DNA of 64,000 nt from Proteus vulgaris. GTDB lineage: Bacteria > Pseudomonadota > Gammaproteobacteria > Enterobacterales > Enterobacteriaceae. A program made the position numbers and the translations under genes. How positions within the stretch are numbered: position 1 is the first letter of the stretch; every line of letters starts with the position of its first letter. The stretch is taken from positions 3,100,001-3,164,000 of the forward strand of contig NZ_CP090064.1 in NCBI RefSeq assembly GCF_023100685.1. Reading direction: 5' to 3'. This document shows positions 42,261 through 52,536 of this stretch, piece after piece. Under the pieces are notes generated by a model. That model was given only the letters and a program-made list of their open reading frames with translations, ran no database searches and had not been told where the DNA came from.

Positions 42261-43913
42261 TTAAGCTGAAAGGATCTCTTTAAGATCTTGTTCTGGTGTA
42301 GTAATAGAGCGCATACCGAACTTCTCATTTAAGACCGCCAGCAGATTATCTGTTAAGAACGCAGGTGCTGTAGGGCCGGTATAAATGTTTTTTACGCCTA
42401 ATGAAAGCAGAGTTAATAAAATAACAATCGCTTTTTGCTCAAACCAAGACAAAATTAAGGACAATGGTAAATCATTGACACCACAACCTAATTTTTCAGC
42501 TAGATTAACTGCTAGCATAATCGCAGAGTAAGCATCGTTACACTGACCCACATCAAGTAAGCGTGGTAACCCTTCTAAAGTACCAAAATCTAATTTATTA
42601 AAGCGATATTTACCACACGCCAATGTCATAATTAAACAATCTTGTGGTATTTCTCTTGCTAAATCAGTGTAATAACTACGCTCACCACGGCTACCATCAC
42701 AACCACCAACTAAGAAAACGTGACGTAATTTTTTCTGTGAAACTAAATCAATTACTGTATCAGCCGCATTTAATAGTGTTTCACGACCAAAACCAACCGT
42801 AATTAAATGCTCAATTTCGCTATATGGGAAACCTTCTAATGATTGAGCTTGTTCAATCATTTCAGAGAAATCATCACCTGTGATGTGTTTTACACCCGGC
42901 CAGCCAACAATACTACGAGTCCAAATACGATCACCGTAATTACCTACATTAGGATCAATAATACAGTTTGATGTCATTAGTACAGGGCCTGGGAATTTCG
43001 CAAATTCAATTTGCTGATTCTGCCAACCACTACCATAGTTACCCACTAAGTGTTTGTATTTTTTAAGTTCAGGGTAACCATGAGCAGGTAACATTTCACC
43101 ATGGGTATAAATGTTGATGCCTTTACCTTCAGTTTGTTCAAGTAGCATTTGTAAATCTTTCAGGTCATGGCCTGAAATTAAAATAGCTTTACCTGCAACA
43201 GGACGAACGTTAACAGTAACCGGCGTTGGGTTGCCGTAAGCTTGAGTTTCGCCTTTATCAAGAATAGCCATAATGCGGAAGTTCATTTGGCCAATGCCCA
43301 TCGCATTTTCTAACAACTCATTCATATCAGCAGGATCAGTACCTAACCACGCCATATAACGATGATATTCTGCATAAATTTCATTGTCATACTGACCTAA
43401 AACATGTGCGTGCTCCATATAAGCCGCAGCCCCTTTTAAGCCATACAAGCACAGCATACGTAATCCATGAAGATCATCACCAATCTGTGCTTTATCACCA
43501 TTTAAGGCAAAAAGCTGGGCTTGTTTTTGTAAACTGTCTAAATCATTTCCAGCTAATTGAATTTCAGCTCTTGGATTAGTGACTTGAATCGCTGCATTTT
43601 TTGCTAAGGTACGAGATTTCAGACTTTCACGGAAATAGATAGCTTCTTTCGCATAGCCAACAATACGATCAGAATCAAAATTGACGTTAGTTAACGTAGA
43701 GAAAAAAGCGCGAGGCGCAAAGCTGTCTACATCATGATCAATAATATCAACACTACGTGCCGCTAATGCCCAGGCAGAAAGTCCTTCTAATACAGCAACC
43801 AGTAAATCTTGAAGATCTGAAGTTTCTGCTGTTTTACCACACATACCTTGCGCATAGGCACAACCATTACCTACAGGCGTTTTCATTGTTTGTTCACATT
43901 GCACACAATACAT
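42261..43913 (-). CDS. hcp: Hydroxylamine reductase / hybrid-cluster protein Hcp
   Basis: Hcp carries a [4Fe-4S] or [2Fe-2S] cluster and the unusual hybrid Fe-S-O cluster, and removes nitric oxide during anaerobic nitrite or nitrate respiration. The 550-aa protein begins [28 protein letters not shown], the N-terminal cysteine cluster. The hybrid-cluster ligands lie in [24 protein letters not shown] and LACGKYRFN. An NsrR-type operator is upstream. The gene order hcp-hcr matches E. coli. Confidence 0.97.
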   Translation of the reverse strand: MYCVQCEQTMKTPVGNGCAYAQGMCGKTAETSDLQDLLVAVLEGLSAWALAARSVDIIDHDVDSFAPRAFFSTLTNVNFDSDRIVGYAKEAIYFRESLKSRTLAKNAAIQVTNPRAEIQLAGNDLDSLQKQAQLFALNGDKAQIGDDLHGLRMLCLYGLKGAAAYMEHAHVLGQYDNEIYAEYHRYMAWLGTDPADMNELLENAMGIGQMNFRIMAILDKGETQAYGNPTPVTVNVRPVAGKAILISGHDLKDLQMLLEQTEGKGINIYTHGEMLPAHGYPELKKYKHLVGNYGSGWQNQQIEFAKFPGPVLMTSNCIIDPNVGNYGDRIWTRSIVGWPGVKHITGDDFSEMIEQAQSLEGFPYSEIEHLITVGFGRETLLNAADTVIDLVSQKKLRHVFLVGGCDGSRGERSYYTDLAREIPQDCLIMTLACGKYRFNKLDFGTLEGLPRLLDVGQCNDAYSAIMLAVNLAEKLGCGVNDLPLSLILSWFEQKAIVILLTLLSLGVKNIYTGPTAPAFLTDNLLAVLNEKFGMRSITTPEQDLKEILSA

Positions 43914-43953
43914 ATCGTATTCCTTCTAATATAAGATAACGCTTTATTTTTAT

Positions 43954-43976
43954 AAGTTGCATTTCATATGCAACAT
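43954..43976 (-). promoter_or_regulatory. NsrR-type operator upstream of hcp
   Basis: AAGTTGCATTT-C-ATATGCAACAT has the 11-1-11 palindromic form of the NsrR consensus (arm AAGATGCATTT). The left arm differs at one position. It lies about 40 bp upstream of hcp. NsrR represses hcp in E. coli and is released by NO. A diverged FNR-like site (TTGATCTAACGCAA, 44034-44047) lies further upstream. Confidence 0.8.
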
Positions 43977-44405
43977 AAGAATACGCCATTTTTATCAGAG
44001 AGAAAGTGCAATATTGAACAATTTAAATGTTGTTTGATCTAACGCAATTTCTAGTGGATCTTTTAATATCTCTTTTTTTATCTATTGATTTCACATAAGT
44101 CTAAAGCCTGTTTTTTAAACAGTTTGCTTAATCGCATTACACCTTTGATGAGCAAATAAGAAAGAATATTGAAGAATAACTGATGGGTATTTTTTGTTTA
44201 ATCATATAAAGACTGAGAGATGAAACGATTAAGTTAATTCATTTTTGTTAAATCAGTAATATTCATTACTATTTTTTATAGTTAATATCACCTATTGCAT
44301 CAATAGCTAATCAAATTATTTCATTTGATATATGTTATTAGCACGAGTATTACGAAATGAAACTATAAGTTTAAATGATGCTCACCCCTACATTGGAGAT
44401 TAAAA
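43977..44405. other. Intergenic region between hcp and the aldehyde dehydrogenase
   Basis: About 430 bp of divergent upstream sequence, with no credible ORF. It must carry the hcp and aldehyde dehydrogenase promoters. Apart from the sites noted for hcp I see no recognised operator. Confidence 0.5.
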
Positions 44406-45887
44406 ATGATTAAATTAAATAATGTTCCATCAGAATTTCGTCCTCTAGAAAGCTACAAAATGCTAATTGGAGGAGAATGGGTAACTAGCACATCGCAAAA
44501 AACAACTAAAACCTATAGCCCTGCAACTGGTGAATTATTAAGTGAATACCAATCAGGAAGTGCCGAAGACGTTGATCGTGCAGTCACTGCCGCACGTAAG
44601 GCATTCAAAACATGGAGTAAAACATCTCCAGCAGAGCGCCAAGCCCTCTTATTAAAAATTGCAGATCGCTTAGAGCAAGAACAAGAACGTTTTGCTTGGA
44701 TTGAATCATTAGATAATGGTAAGCCACTCAATGAGTCGAAAAACATAGATTTACCAGCCTCTATTGACCATTTTCGATATTTTGCAGGCGTGATACGCTC
44801 TCATACCGATGAAAGTGCCATCCTAGACGAAAATACCATTAGCCTTGTTATTCGTGAACCCATTGGCGTAGTTGGACAAATTATTCCATGGAACTTCCCA
44901 TTATTAATGGCAGCATGGAAATTGGCGCCAGCAATTGCCGCGGGTGATACTGTCGTAATTAACCCAGCAACACTGACTTCCCTTTCATTATTAGAGCTAG
45001 GTCGTATTTTAAATGAAATATTACCAGCTGGTGTAATTAATATTGTTACGGGACGTGGATCTGTTGTAGGACAAGCTATTTTAGAACACCAAGATATTGA
45101 TAAACTGGCGTTTACAGGTTCTACCAATGTGGGTTATACCGTAGCAGAAGCTGCCGCGAAAAAAATGGTTCCAGCAACACTGGAGTTAGGCGGAAAATCA
45201 GCCAATATTGTTTTCCCTGATGCAAATATGAAAAAAGCGGTCAAATATTCAGCATTGGCAATATTAATGAACCAAGGACAAGCTTGTGAATCAGGTTCAC
45301 GTCTGTTCTTGCACAAAGATATTCATGATGACTTTTTGAAAGCATTAAAAACTGAATTTGAGAGTATTCGTGTCGGTGATCCCCTTGATCCTAATACACA
45401 AATGGGCACACAAGTTAGCCAAGATCAAATGGATACTATCTTAGGCTACGTTGAACTCGCAAAAAAAGAAGGTGCTACTGTTTTAACTGGTGGTGAACGT
45501 ATTACGGGTGAAGGTTACGATGATGGATTCTTTGTTCGCCCTACTATCATCATCAACGCAACTAACCAAATGCGCGTTGCACGAGAAGAAATTTTTGGAC
45601 CGGTATTATGTGTTATTCCATTCGATAATGAAGATGAAGTGATCGAAATGGCAAATGATTCAGAATATGGACTCGGTGGTGGTGTTTGGACTCAAGATAT
45701 TAACCGTGCCTTGCGTGTTGCAAAAGCAGTAAGAACTGGTCGTATGTGGGTTAACACTTATCATGAACTCCCCGCTCACGCACCATTTGGGGGTTACAAG
45801 AAATCAGGTTTAGGACGTGAAACTCATAAAATGATGTTAGATGCTTATAGCCAAGTGAAAAACATCTTCATCAGTATGAAAGAATAA
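44406..45887 (+). CDS. NAD(P)-dependent aldehyde dehydrogenase
   Basis: A 493-aa class I/II-type aldehyde dehydrogenase. The cofactor-binding IPWNFP is at about residue 160, GSTNVG at about 239, the catalytic base in LELGGKSAN, and the nucleophile Cys in NQGQACESGSR. Also present are EEIFGPVL and the C-terminal PFGGYKKSGLGRE. It is close to AldB/ExaC-type enzymes and to general aldehyde dehydrogenases of Pseudomonas. The substrate is not decided by sequence. A TGGAG precedes the ATG. It is a single gene with its own terminator; no alcohol dehydrogenase is beside it. Confidence 0.88.
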   Translation: MIKLNNVPSEFRPLESYKMLIGGEWVTSTSQKTTKTYSPATGELLSEYQSGSAEDVDRAVTAARKAFKTWSKTSPAERQALLLKIADRLEQEQERFAWIESLDNGKPLNESKNIDLPASIDHFRYFAGVIRSHTDESAILDENTISLVIREPIGVVGQIIPWNFPLLMAAWKLAPAIAAGDTVVINPATLTSLSLLELGRILNEILPAGVINIVTGRGSVVGQAILEHQDIDKLAFTGSTNVGYTVAEAAAKKMVPATLELGGKSANIVFPDANMKKAVKYSALAILMNQGQACESGSRLFLHKDIHDDFLKALKTEFESIRVGDPLDPNTQMGTQVSQDQMDTILGYVELAKKEGATVLTGGERITGEGYDDGFFVRPTIIINATNQMRVAREEIFGPVLCVIPFDNEDEVIEMANDSEYGLGGGVWTQDINRALRVAKAVRTGRMWVNTYHELPAHAPFGGYKKSGLGRETHKMMLDAYSQVKNIFISMKE

Positions 45888-45940
45888 GATTTCTCTCTTT
45901 TCTAAATTCTTATAAATATAATATCTATACTCATCTCTTC

Positions 45941-45963
45941 GCCTTCTCCCCAGAAGGCTTTTT
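45941..45963 (+). terminator. Terminator of the aldehyde dehydrogenase gene
   Basis: GCCTTCT pairs with AGAAGGC around CCCC, followed by five T. It starts about 54 bp after the stop. Confidence 0.85.
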
Positions 45964-46000
45964 ATTATCTGTAATTTCTCACACTTTAAGTTACCACCAT

Positions 46001-46041
46001 AAAAAAACCGTATGCCAAACTCTAAATGCATACGGTTTTTT
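46001..46041. terminator. Bidirectional terminator before the convergent symporter gene
   Basis: AAAAAACCGTATGC pairs with GCATACGGTTTTTT around a 12-nt AT-rich loop. It suits both strands and probably mainly ends the symporter transcript. Confidence 0.8.
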
Positions 46042-46074
46042 GTTGTGTTTTTTTAGCCAATAAGTAAGAACGAG

Positions 46075-47481
46075 TTACTCTGCTTCGGCTTCTTTTTTGT
46101 TCACTGAATGAGTTTCTTTATCTAAATCTAACCCGATATTGTCAGCATTAACATCTTTTATATGATCTTTTGTTAAGCGATAAACTACTGGGCTCAATAA
46201 GGCTAATGCAATTAAGTTAGGAATAGCCATCATTGCATTAAGTGTATCGGCTAATAACCATACAAACTCTAATGATTGTGTTGCCCCTACTGGTAATGCA
46301 ATCAACCATGCAATACGAAATGGCATAATAGCTTTAGGTCCAAAAAGATATTGCACACATTTCTCACCGTAAAAACTCCAACCTAAAATAGTCGTAAATG
46401 CAAAGATAGCTAAAGCAATGGCCACAATATAGTTACCACCCGGAATAGCGATAGAGAATGATGCAGCAGTTAATGTCGCTCCACTTTGTCCTGTTAGCCA
46501 TTGGCCAGTAATAACGATGGTTAATCCCGTAACAGAACAAACGATGATAGTATCAATAAATGTCCCCAACATCGCAATCAAACCTTGCCGAACAGGATTT
46601 TGTGTTTTTGCTGTTGCGTGTGCAATAGGCGCACTACCCAATCCCGCTTCGTTAGAGAAAACACCACGAGCTACACCAAAACGGATCGCGGCCCAAACGG
46701 CAGCACCAGCAAACCCGCCTTGAGCAGCAACTGGGGTAAATGCTGATTTAACGATAAGGACAATAGCATCAGGAATAGCTGTCACGTTTAGCGCTAAAAC
46801 AACAATACCAGCACCAAAATAACCGACAGTCATGATAGGAACTAATTTACCCGCAACATCGGCAATACGTTTGATCCCACCAATGAGTACCGCGCCAACT
46901 AAGACAACTAACACAATGGCTGTAATAGTAGTTGAAATGCCAAAATTACTTTGTAATACATCTGCGACTGAGTTAGCTTGCACTGTATTACCAATACCGA
47001 AACCAGCAAAACTACCAAAAATAGCAAAAACAGTACCTAACCAAACCCAATTTTTACCCAAACCATTTTTGATGTAATACATTGGGCCACCAACATAGTT
47101 CCCGTATTTATCAACTTCACGAAAACGTACCGCTAGTACAGCCTCAGAATACTTTGTTGCCATCCCCACTAATGCCGTCATCCACATCCAAAACAAAGCA
47201 CCGGGGCCACCTAATACAACGGCCGTTGCAACACCAGCTATATTACCTGTTCCGATAGTTGCTGAAAGGGCCGTCATTAGTGCATTAAAGGGCGATATTT
47301 GTCCTTCGCCTCTTTTATCATTTTTTTCAAATAGAAGCTTAAATCCTGTACCTAATTTTCGAATAGGTAAGAAACCGAGCCGAAACTGCATAAAAAGACC
47401 AATACCTAGAATACCGACAAGCATCGGTACTCCCCACACCACGCCATTTATAGCGCTTAATATATTCGTGATGAAATCCAT
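46075..47481 (-). CDS. Alanine/glycine:cation symporter (AGCS family)
   Basis: An inner membrane Na+ (or H+)-coupled amino acid carrier of 468 aa with about ten to eleven helices. Family signatures are PFNALMTALSATIGTGNIAGVATA, GGPGALFWMW, and ARGVFSNEAGLGSAPIAHA. The C-terminal tail is charged and cytoplasmic. Related enterobacterial proteins are YaaJ and AlsT; the substrate is most likely alanine or glycine, by family only. It is divergent from clcA with a 196-bp shared upstream region. Confidence 0.88.
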   Translation of the reverse strand: MDFITNILSAINGVVWGVPMLVGILGIGLFMQFRLGFLPIRKLGTGFKLLFEKNDKRGEGQISPFNALMTALSATIGTGNIAGVATAVVLGGPGALFWMWMTALVGMATKYSEAVLAVRFREVDKYGNYVGGPMYYIKNGLGKNWVWLGTVFAIFGSFAGFGIGNTVQANSVADVLQSNFGISTTITAIVLVVLVGAVLIGGIKRIADVAGKLVPIMTVGYFGAGIVVLALNVTAIPDAIVLIVKSAFTPVAAQGGFAGAAVWAAIRFGVARGVFSNEAGLGSAPIAHATAKTQNPVRQGLIAMLGTFIDTIIVCSVTGLTIVITGQWLTGQSGATLTAASFSIAIPGGNYIVAIALAIFAFTTILGWSFYGEKCVQYLFGPKAIMPFRIAWLIALPVGATQSLEFVWLLADTLNAMMAIPNLIALALLSPVVYRLTKDHIKDVNADNIGLDLDKETHSVNKKEAEAE

Positions 47482-47677
47482 AAATTACCCTTTCTCGTCC
47501 AAAATGTTATATAAATATGTATTTTTTGTTATCAATTACACTAAAGATGAAAAAGTGAAAATATGCTAGAAAAAAAAACGACTAACTCTAAAATTGATTA
47601 CGTTATGTGAGAAATATCACTTCAATACAAAATTACGCTATCATTATGTTCATTGTTACAATACATAAATCAAAGTT

Positions 47678-49099
47678 ATGCATAACCGTAAATCTATCCA
47701 AAATAGCCAAAATGAACGACGTTTTAATTTATTCAGAAAAGCACAAGAAACCAATCTTGCGCCACTGAAAGTCCTGCTACTGTCTGCCATAGTCGGTTCG
47801 CTTGCTGGATTTGTGGGTGTTTTATTTGAAAAAAGCGTGAGCTGGGTAATAAACTTCAGGCAAGAAGAACTCGTCAAAACCTTCACCAACCCTTATGTTC
47901 TAGCGATTATTACATTGCTCTTTTCCTCTATTTTAGCCATGCTTGGTTACTATTTAGTGAAAAAATTCTCACCTGAATCAGGGGGATCTGGTATCCCTGA
48001 AATTGAAGGTGCAATGATAGATATTCGCCCTGTTCGTTGGTGGCGAGTATTACCAGTAAAATTTATTGCCAGTATTGGAACATTGGGCTCAGGCATGGTA
48101 TTAGGTCGTGAAGGCCCAACGGTTCAATTGGGTGCCAATATTGGTCAATTAGTAAATGATATTTCTCGCTTAAAAGATAAAGAATCACGTCACACATTAT
48201 TAGCAACCGGCGCCGCTGCCGGATTAACCGCAGCTTTCAATGCACCTCTTGCGGGTATTTTGTTTATTATTGAAGAGATGCGCCCTCAATTTAAATACAG
48301 CCTGATTTCAATTAAAGCGGTTTTTATTGGAGTAATTATGTCATGCATTGTCTTTCGCCTATTTAATGGTGAAGGCGGTGTTATTCATATCGGTAAATTT
48401 TCATCAGCCCCACTTAATACGCTTTGGTTATATTTAGTCTTAGGTATGTTATTCGGCGTTATTGGTGTCATTTTCAGTAAATTGCTTTTTTATGTTCAAA
48501 CTCAATTCCAACATTTTTACCAAGATAAAACTTCACGTTTTGTTTTAACCGGCGGTATTATTGGTGGGCTTTGTGGCCTATTGGCACTAATTATTCCTGA
48601 AATTACGGGGGGTGGATTTAGCATTATTCCAGCACTCAGTACCGGACAATATTCTCTTATTGCACTGTTACTTTTCTTTATTTTACGAACTATCACATCT
48701 ATTATCAGTTTTGCCTCAGGTGCTCCTGGCGGTATATTCGCCCCCACTCTGGCATTAGGTACGCTATTCGGTAGCGCTTTCGGATTAATGGCAACATTAC
48801 TTTTCCCTGATTATCAAATTCAAATTGGTACGTTTGCTATTGCAGGAATGGGCGCTTTATTTGCCGCAACCGTAAGAGCACCACTGACAGGAATAGTTTT
48901 AGTCTTAGAAATGACAGATAATTATCAGCTTATCCTTCCAATGATAATCACCTGTTTAGGAGCGACAATGTTGGCTCAGCTATTAGGTGGTCGTCCTATT
49001 TATACTGTTTTATTAGAGCGCATCTTACAAAAGTCTGAAACAAAAGAACAAACAGACCAAGCTGATGACGTTAAAAGTGATAAATCACCACAACAATAA
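47678..49099 (+). CDS. clcA: H+/Cl- exchange transporter ClcA
   Basis: ClcA swaps two chloride ions for one proton across the inner membrane and assists extreme acid resistance in E. coli. The 473-aa product has the ion-filter motifs [20 protein letters not shown] (gating Glu) and [14 protein letters not shown], and the inner proton Glu in IEEMRPQF. About 18 intramembrane helices fill residues 30-440. It is close in length and sequence to E. coli ClcA. It is a single gene followed by a terminator. Confidence 0.93.
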   Translation: MHNRKSIQNSQNERRFNLFRKAQETNLAPLKVLLLSAIVGSLAGFVGVLFEKSVSWVINFRQEELVKTFTNPYVLAIITLLFSSILAMLGYYLVKKFSPESGGSGIPEIEGAMIDIRPVRWWRVLPVKFIASIGTLGSGMVLGREGPTVQLGANIGQLVNDISRLKDKESRHTLLATGAAAGLTAAFNAPLAGILFIIEEMRPQFKYSLISIKAVFIGVIMSCIVFRLFNGEGGVIHIGKFSSAPLNTLWLYLVLGMLFGVIGVIFSKLLFYVQTQFQHFYQDKTSRFVLTGGIIGGLCGLLALIIPEITGGGFSIIPALSTGQYSLIALLLFFILRTITSIISFASGAPGGIFAPTLALGTLFGSAFGLMATLLFPDYQIQIGTFAIAGMGALFAATVRAPLTGIVLVLEMTDNYQLILPMIITCLGATMLAQLLGGRPIYTVLLERILQKSETKEQTDQADDVKSDKSPQQ

Positions 49100-49120
49100 A
49101 ACAGGCTCTAACAGATAAAA

Positions 49121-49145
49121 AAATACCCCATAAAATGGGGTATTT
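49121..49145. terminator. Bidirectional terminator between clcA and tehB
   Basis: AAATACCCCAT pairs perfectly with ATGGGGTATTT around AAA. It lies between convergent genes, within 25 bp of each stop. Confidence 0.88.
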
Positions 49146-49168
49146 CAAAATAAATGATATGGCCTGAA

Positions 49169-50023
49169 TTATTTTTTACGGGCAATTAACGTCGCAAAAT
49201 TCAAAGCAATACGATTACCATTGGCATCTGTTTTATGTAAATGCCCAGGGTTTTCATTATATTTAATAATTTCCCAGTCTTTATAGTAATCCGCTAATTC
49301 ACCTTGGCGTAAAAAGGTTTTAAAAGGAATTTCAGCAGGATCACTATTTGCTGTTTCAACCGGACAAACAATCACATTAATACCATTATTATTGGTACAT
49401 TCTTGCATATTTTTAATAATGCTTTCGATGCGTTCACGTTGACAGAACATCAATACAACGGTTGAAATAATGATGTCATATTTTTCAGTCAGTGAAGCTT
49501 CATTTATATCGTATAAACCGCTTTTTACTGCCAAACCCGTTTTAGCTTTAACGGATTCAATTGCATCAATATGAGAAACATTAATATCTAATGCGGTGAC
49601 ATCATACCCTTGAGACGCTAAATAGAAGCTATTGCGCCCACGCCCTGCACCTAAATCCAAAACCTTGCAAGGTTGAGTCAATGTTGCCATGTAACGAACT
49701 TCTGAGTGTGGTAGTGATAAGTCATTTTCTTTAAAAAGTTTATCTTCTGGCGCACATAAAAATGAAAGCTGACAACGTACATCATCGCTCGCTTTATCAA
49801 TCTTATGCCATTGTTGAGGCTGGATTAATGGGGGTTGATTTTCCGTATCACAATCCACCGAAATTTGTGAACCATCATCATTAAATACAACAAATGTCAT
49901 ATTACCTTGCAGGACTCGCATTTGAGCATAAGTGCCTTCCTTTGTATTGTGGCGTTCTAATAACGCCAAAGGAATTGATGTTCGTGTCCACTCTGGCATT
50001 GTTTTATAACTAACAAGTTCCAT
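49169..50023 (-). CDS. tehB: SAM-dependent methyltransferase TehB, two-domain form
   Basis: TehB is a SAM methyltransferase linked to tellurite resistance and oxidative stress. The 284-aa protein has an N-terminal cupin-like domain (about residues 1-90, PEWTRTSIPLALLERHNTKEGTYAQ) and a C-terminal methyltransferase with the SAM motif VLDLGAGRGRNSFYLASQG. This is the Haemophilus influenzae arrangement (about 286 aa); the 197-aa E. coli TehB lacks the first domain. tehA is not adjacent. The gene has its own promoter and a consensus NsrR site upstream; E. coli tehAB is an NsrR target. Confidence 0.9.
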   Translation of the reverse strand: MELVSYKTMPEWTRTSIPLALLERHNTKEGTYAQMRVLQGNMTFVVFNDDGSQISVDCDTENQPPLIQPQQWHKIDKASDDVRCQLSFLCAPEDKLFKENDLSLPHSEVRYMATLTQPCKVLDLGAGRGRNSFYLASQGYDVTALDINVSHIDAIESVKAKTGLAVKSGLYDINEASLTEKYDIIISTVVLMFCQRERIESIIKNMQECTNNNGINVIVCPVETANSDPAEIPFKTFLRQGELADYYKDWEIIKYNENPGHLHKTDANGNRIALNFATLIARKK

Positions 50024-50038
50024 AATCCAACCTCAATT

Positions 50039-50061
50039 AAGATGCATTTTAAATACATCTT
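50039..50061 (-). promoter_or_regulatory. Consensus NsrR operator upstream of tehB
   Basis: AAGATGCATTT and AAATACATCTT flank a single T in the 11-1-11 arrangement that I know as the NsrR consensus. It lies 15 bp upstream of the tehB ATG and just downstream of the -10 candidate, a position that fits repression relieved by NO. Confidence 0.88.
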
Positions 50062-50070
50062 ATGGTAATC

Positions 50071-50099
50071 ATTATCGTTCGTAAAGATAGTTTGAACAA
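50071..50099 (-). promoter_or_regulatory. tehB promoter
   Basis: On the minus strand TTGTTC (50099-50094), a 17-bp spacer and GATAAT (50076-50071). The NsrR site begins about 10 bp downstream. The same stretch (GATAATGATTACC) slightly resembles a Fur box, but I consider this only a -10 element. Confidence 0.6.
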
Positions 50100-50101
50100 A
50101 A

Positions 50102-51274
50102 TTATGATTTTAAATATTTGTTTAAAAGCAGATCTGTCACATCTGATGAAGAAATAGATTCACCACATAATACCTTCATCATAATTTCTTTACCTAACGA
50201 CGCTAAAGAAAACAACATATCAGGACGTAATCGACTGATTTTATCTCTATTTTCATCCTGATTAATAATAGTAATTAACTTGGCATCAACATTAGAACAT
50301 TCTTGGATAGTGAGTAGGATAAAGGTATTTTCAGCGTCACTTTCAGATAAAGTTGCTACCCAGCTGGCTTTCGCAATATTAGCGGATTCAAGTGTTTTAA
50401 GGTTAGTCGGATCACCTTCAATAATATTTGCTTGTGCATCATAAACAGCTTTACTTTTATCAGTACAAATCGCAATAACTGGTTTTCCCTGCTCTCTTAA
50501 TCCTTTTTCTAATTGTGATGCCAGTGCCGAAGATCCAATAATAATAAAATGATTATGCATTTTAGCGATCCTTTTCTTAACAATCTCACGAGTCCCTCGA
50601 GCAAGAAATCCCATGACATAAACAATGGATGTGGTAAAAACGGTTATTCCCAAGATCACAACAGTTAGTGTAAAAATACGTGCATTTGTACTAATTGGCA
50701 CAATATCGCCAAATCCCAATGTCGTCATACAGACAATAGAAAAATAAAATGCATCCATCAATGTTGTAATATGAGGCCTAAACTCATTCCCAATATAAAG
50801 GCTTCCTAACATTGAGAATAACAGCAAAGAAAGGATACAGATAAAAGCCACAAAGCCAGCACTAGTTAAACTATGATGTGGAAAAGCTCGCCAACTGATT
50901 AATAATCCAACCACCAAAGCAAAAGAAAAGTAAGCCTGAAAACCAATTTGCTGGTAAACCGCAACATCAAGAAAAACAATGGTAGCTAATAAAATAATAG
51001 AGACACACCATGCGATCCTTGCACCTAAATACATAAATATTGAAAGCAAGATCAACGCACAAGCTAACATCACTTTAGGTATATCAAGAAGCTTTAATAC
51101 ACCCAATGATTTAAGCCATGCAGAAAAACCGTGTATTTCCCAATCCAGATAAATACCACGGGACAACAAAATTGAATAAATGATAAATATACCATTTAAG
51201 ATAAGTAATAAAGACATCATCTTTCTTGTCACTTTAGATGTCTCTATCACATTTAGTATTACGGATAATTTCAT
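50102..51274 (-). CDS. Voltage-gated-type potassium channel with RCK/TrkA-N domain
   Basis: A 390-aa inner membrane protein with about six helices in the first 225 residues, a pore loop with the filter TTLGFGD (CMTTLGFGDIVPIS at about residues 187-200), and a cytoplasmic RCK domain beginning HFIIIGSSALASQLEKGLREQGKP. The layout is that of E. coli Kch, but the sequence is diverged and shorter, and the filter has L and F where V and Y are common. The start is uncertain, with no clear ribosome site. It lies 22 bp after the hydrolase gene and may be cotranscribed with it. Confidence 0.82.
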   Translation of the reverse strand: MKLSVILNVIETSKVTRKMMSLLLILNGIFIIYSILLSRGIYLDWEIHGFSAWLKSLGVLKLLDIPKVMLACALILLSIFMYLGARIAWCVSIILLATIVFLDVAVYQQIGFQAYFSFALVVGLLISWRAFPHHSLTSAGFVAFICILSLLLFSMLGSLYIGNEFRPHITTLMDAFYFSIVCMTTLGFGDIVPISTNARIFTLTVVILGITVFTTSIVYVMGFLARGTREIVKKRIAKMHNHFIIIGSSALASQLEKGLREQGKPVIAICTDKSKAVYDAQANIIEGDPTNLKTLESANIAKASWVATLSESDAENTFILLTIQECSNVDAKLITIINQDENRDKISRLRPDMLFSLASLGKEIMMKVLCGESISSSDVTDLLLNKYLKS

Positions 51275-51296
51275 ATTAGGTATCGTGAATACTCGA

Positions 51297-52379
51297 CTAG
51301 TTATTTAAAGGAATATTATCTAATCCTTGAAATTTAAAAGGCTCTGCTGGTTTAAAATGGCTTGTTGCATTAGCTGAATAAATGATTGATTGCTCTTCAC
51401 CTAATGATAGCACCATGACTTTCCCGCTTTCCTTTGAAAAATCAATTTCCTTTAAATTAACCCAAAAGGTATTTGGTGATAATGCTGATTCGAAAAAATA
51501 TAATTGATTCTTATGATCAGCCACCGTTCTCCAGCGTGTAGATGAGATTTCAGGCGATTCAACGGTACTTAATCCATAAGGAACAGAAACATTTCTGATC
51601 ACACCAAAAACACTAGCAAGCGATTTTTTACTCGATTGAGCCTTAGGAATAGCATTCACATAAAAAGAAGCTCTGGCAAAACGATCAGATGCACGATTTG
51701 TTCCTGGTAACATCACGGTTCCGCCAATTTGTTGCCAATAACTATTTAATGCTAACTGCTCTGAAAAAATAGGCGAGTTCGTCATCACTTGATACTCTTT
51801 GCTGTGATGAATTACTTGTTTGCCGTTGATATATTCAATAATGGCACTATCACCTGTAGCATCCGAAAGAGAAAGATGTAACGTTGCCATCCTATCCTGT
51901 CCTGGCACTTTATCCGTTAAAACAATAAAAGGTTCACTTTCTAATGCTGTCACGGCTTCTTCTACGGTAGCAAAATTATCTAGCACATACTGAGCCCATG
52001 CTGAAATCGAAATAGCTGGTTTTTCTTTGGTATAAGCTGGGTAATCTGATTCTGCCAACCATAATAAATTAGCAACCAATCCCTTTTCATTCATACCATC
52101 TGTTGTTGAAATATCATAACCGGATGCAACAACACTTCCATATTTAGATGCCCATTTAATTGAATTATCACCCGCCTCTCCTGAACGTTGCATACCTTGT
52201 GGAAATATCCATAAATTGGTTCCAATATCGTATTTCCAATCCATTGAACGAGCTGTAATAACTTGATTATTATCACCTAAATAGACAAGCCGAGTACACG
52301 CATCAACCTCTGACACTCCTGCTGTAAAAAAAGCAGAAATAAGCAGAGTACCCAAAAAAGTATGACGTAGTTTTTTCAT
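51297..52379 (-). CDS. Exported linear amide C-N hydrolase, choloylglycine hydrolase family
   Basis: An Ntn-hydrolase of the bile salt hydrolase / penicillin V acylase family. The 360-aa product has a signal peptide (residues 1-27, ending VDA), and cleavage there exposes Cys28 as the N-terminal nucleophile (CTRLVYLG). The arginine and aspartate that follow are present in ITARSMDWKYD, as are NEKGLVANLLWL and TRWRTVADHKN. It is thus periplasmic. The natural amide substrate is unknown; penicillin V, N-acyl homoserine lactones or bile salts are known substrates of relatives. It is transcribed upstream of the potassium channel gene. Confidence 0.87.
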   Translation of the reverse strand: MKKLRHTFLGTLLISAFFTAGVSEVDACTRLVYLGDNNQVITARSMDWKYDIGTNLWIFPQGMQRSGEAGDNSIKWASKYGSVVASGYDISTTDGMNEKGLVANLLWLAESDYPAYTKEKPAISISAWAQYVLDNFATVEEAVTALESEPFIVLTDKVPGQDRMATLHLSLSDATGDSAIIEYINGKQVIHHSKEYQVMTNSPIFSEQLALNSYWQQIGGTVMLPGTNRASDRFARASFYVNAIPKAQSSKKSLASVFGVIRNVSVPYGLSTVESPEISSTRWRTVADHKNQLYFFESALSPNTFWVNLKEIDFSKESGKVMVLSLGEEQSIIYSANATSHFKPAEPFKFQGLDNIPLNN

Positions 52380-52536
52380 TATTGACTCTTTCCCGTTAAA
52401 TGAATGGATGAGATGGCGAAAATTTTTCTTTTTTTATCCTTACATAAAATAGATTAGCTAATAAATAGACTTTTATTAACTGTATGAAAAAATAAGAACT
52501 ATTGCCTAAGTATAAAACAACTCACCTTAATTGCGC
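52380..52536. other. Short upstream region of the hydrolase gene
   Basis: AT-rich upstream region with no recognised site. AAAGAGTCAAT precedes the hydrolase start. Confidence 0.4.

Noticed and set aside
44034..44047. FNR site upstream of hcp
   Set aside because: One half-site is perfect (TTGAT) but the other fits only partly, and no well-placed -10 follows. FNR control of hcp is known in E. coli, so it is noted but not called.
50062..50080. Fur box upstream of tehB
   Set aside because: Only the first nine bases fit well (GATAATGAT); the other arm is poor, and the stretch serves as a -10 region.
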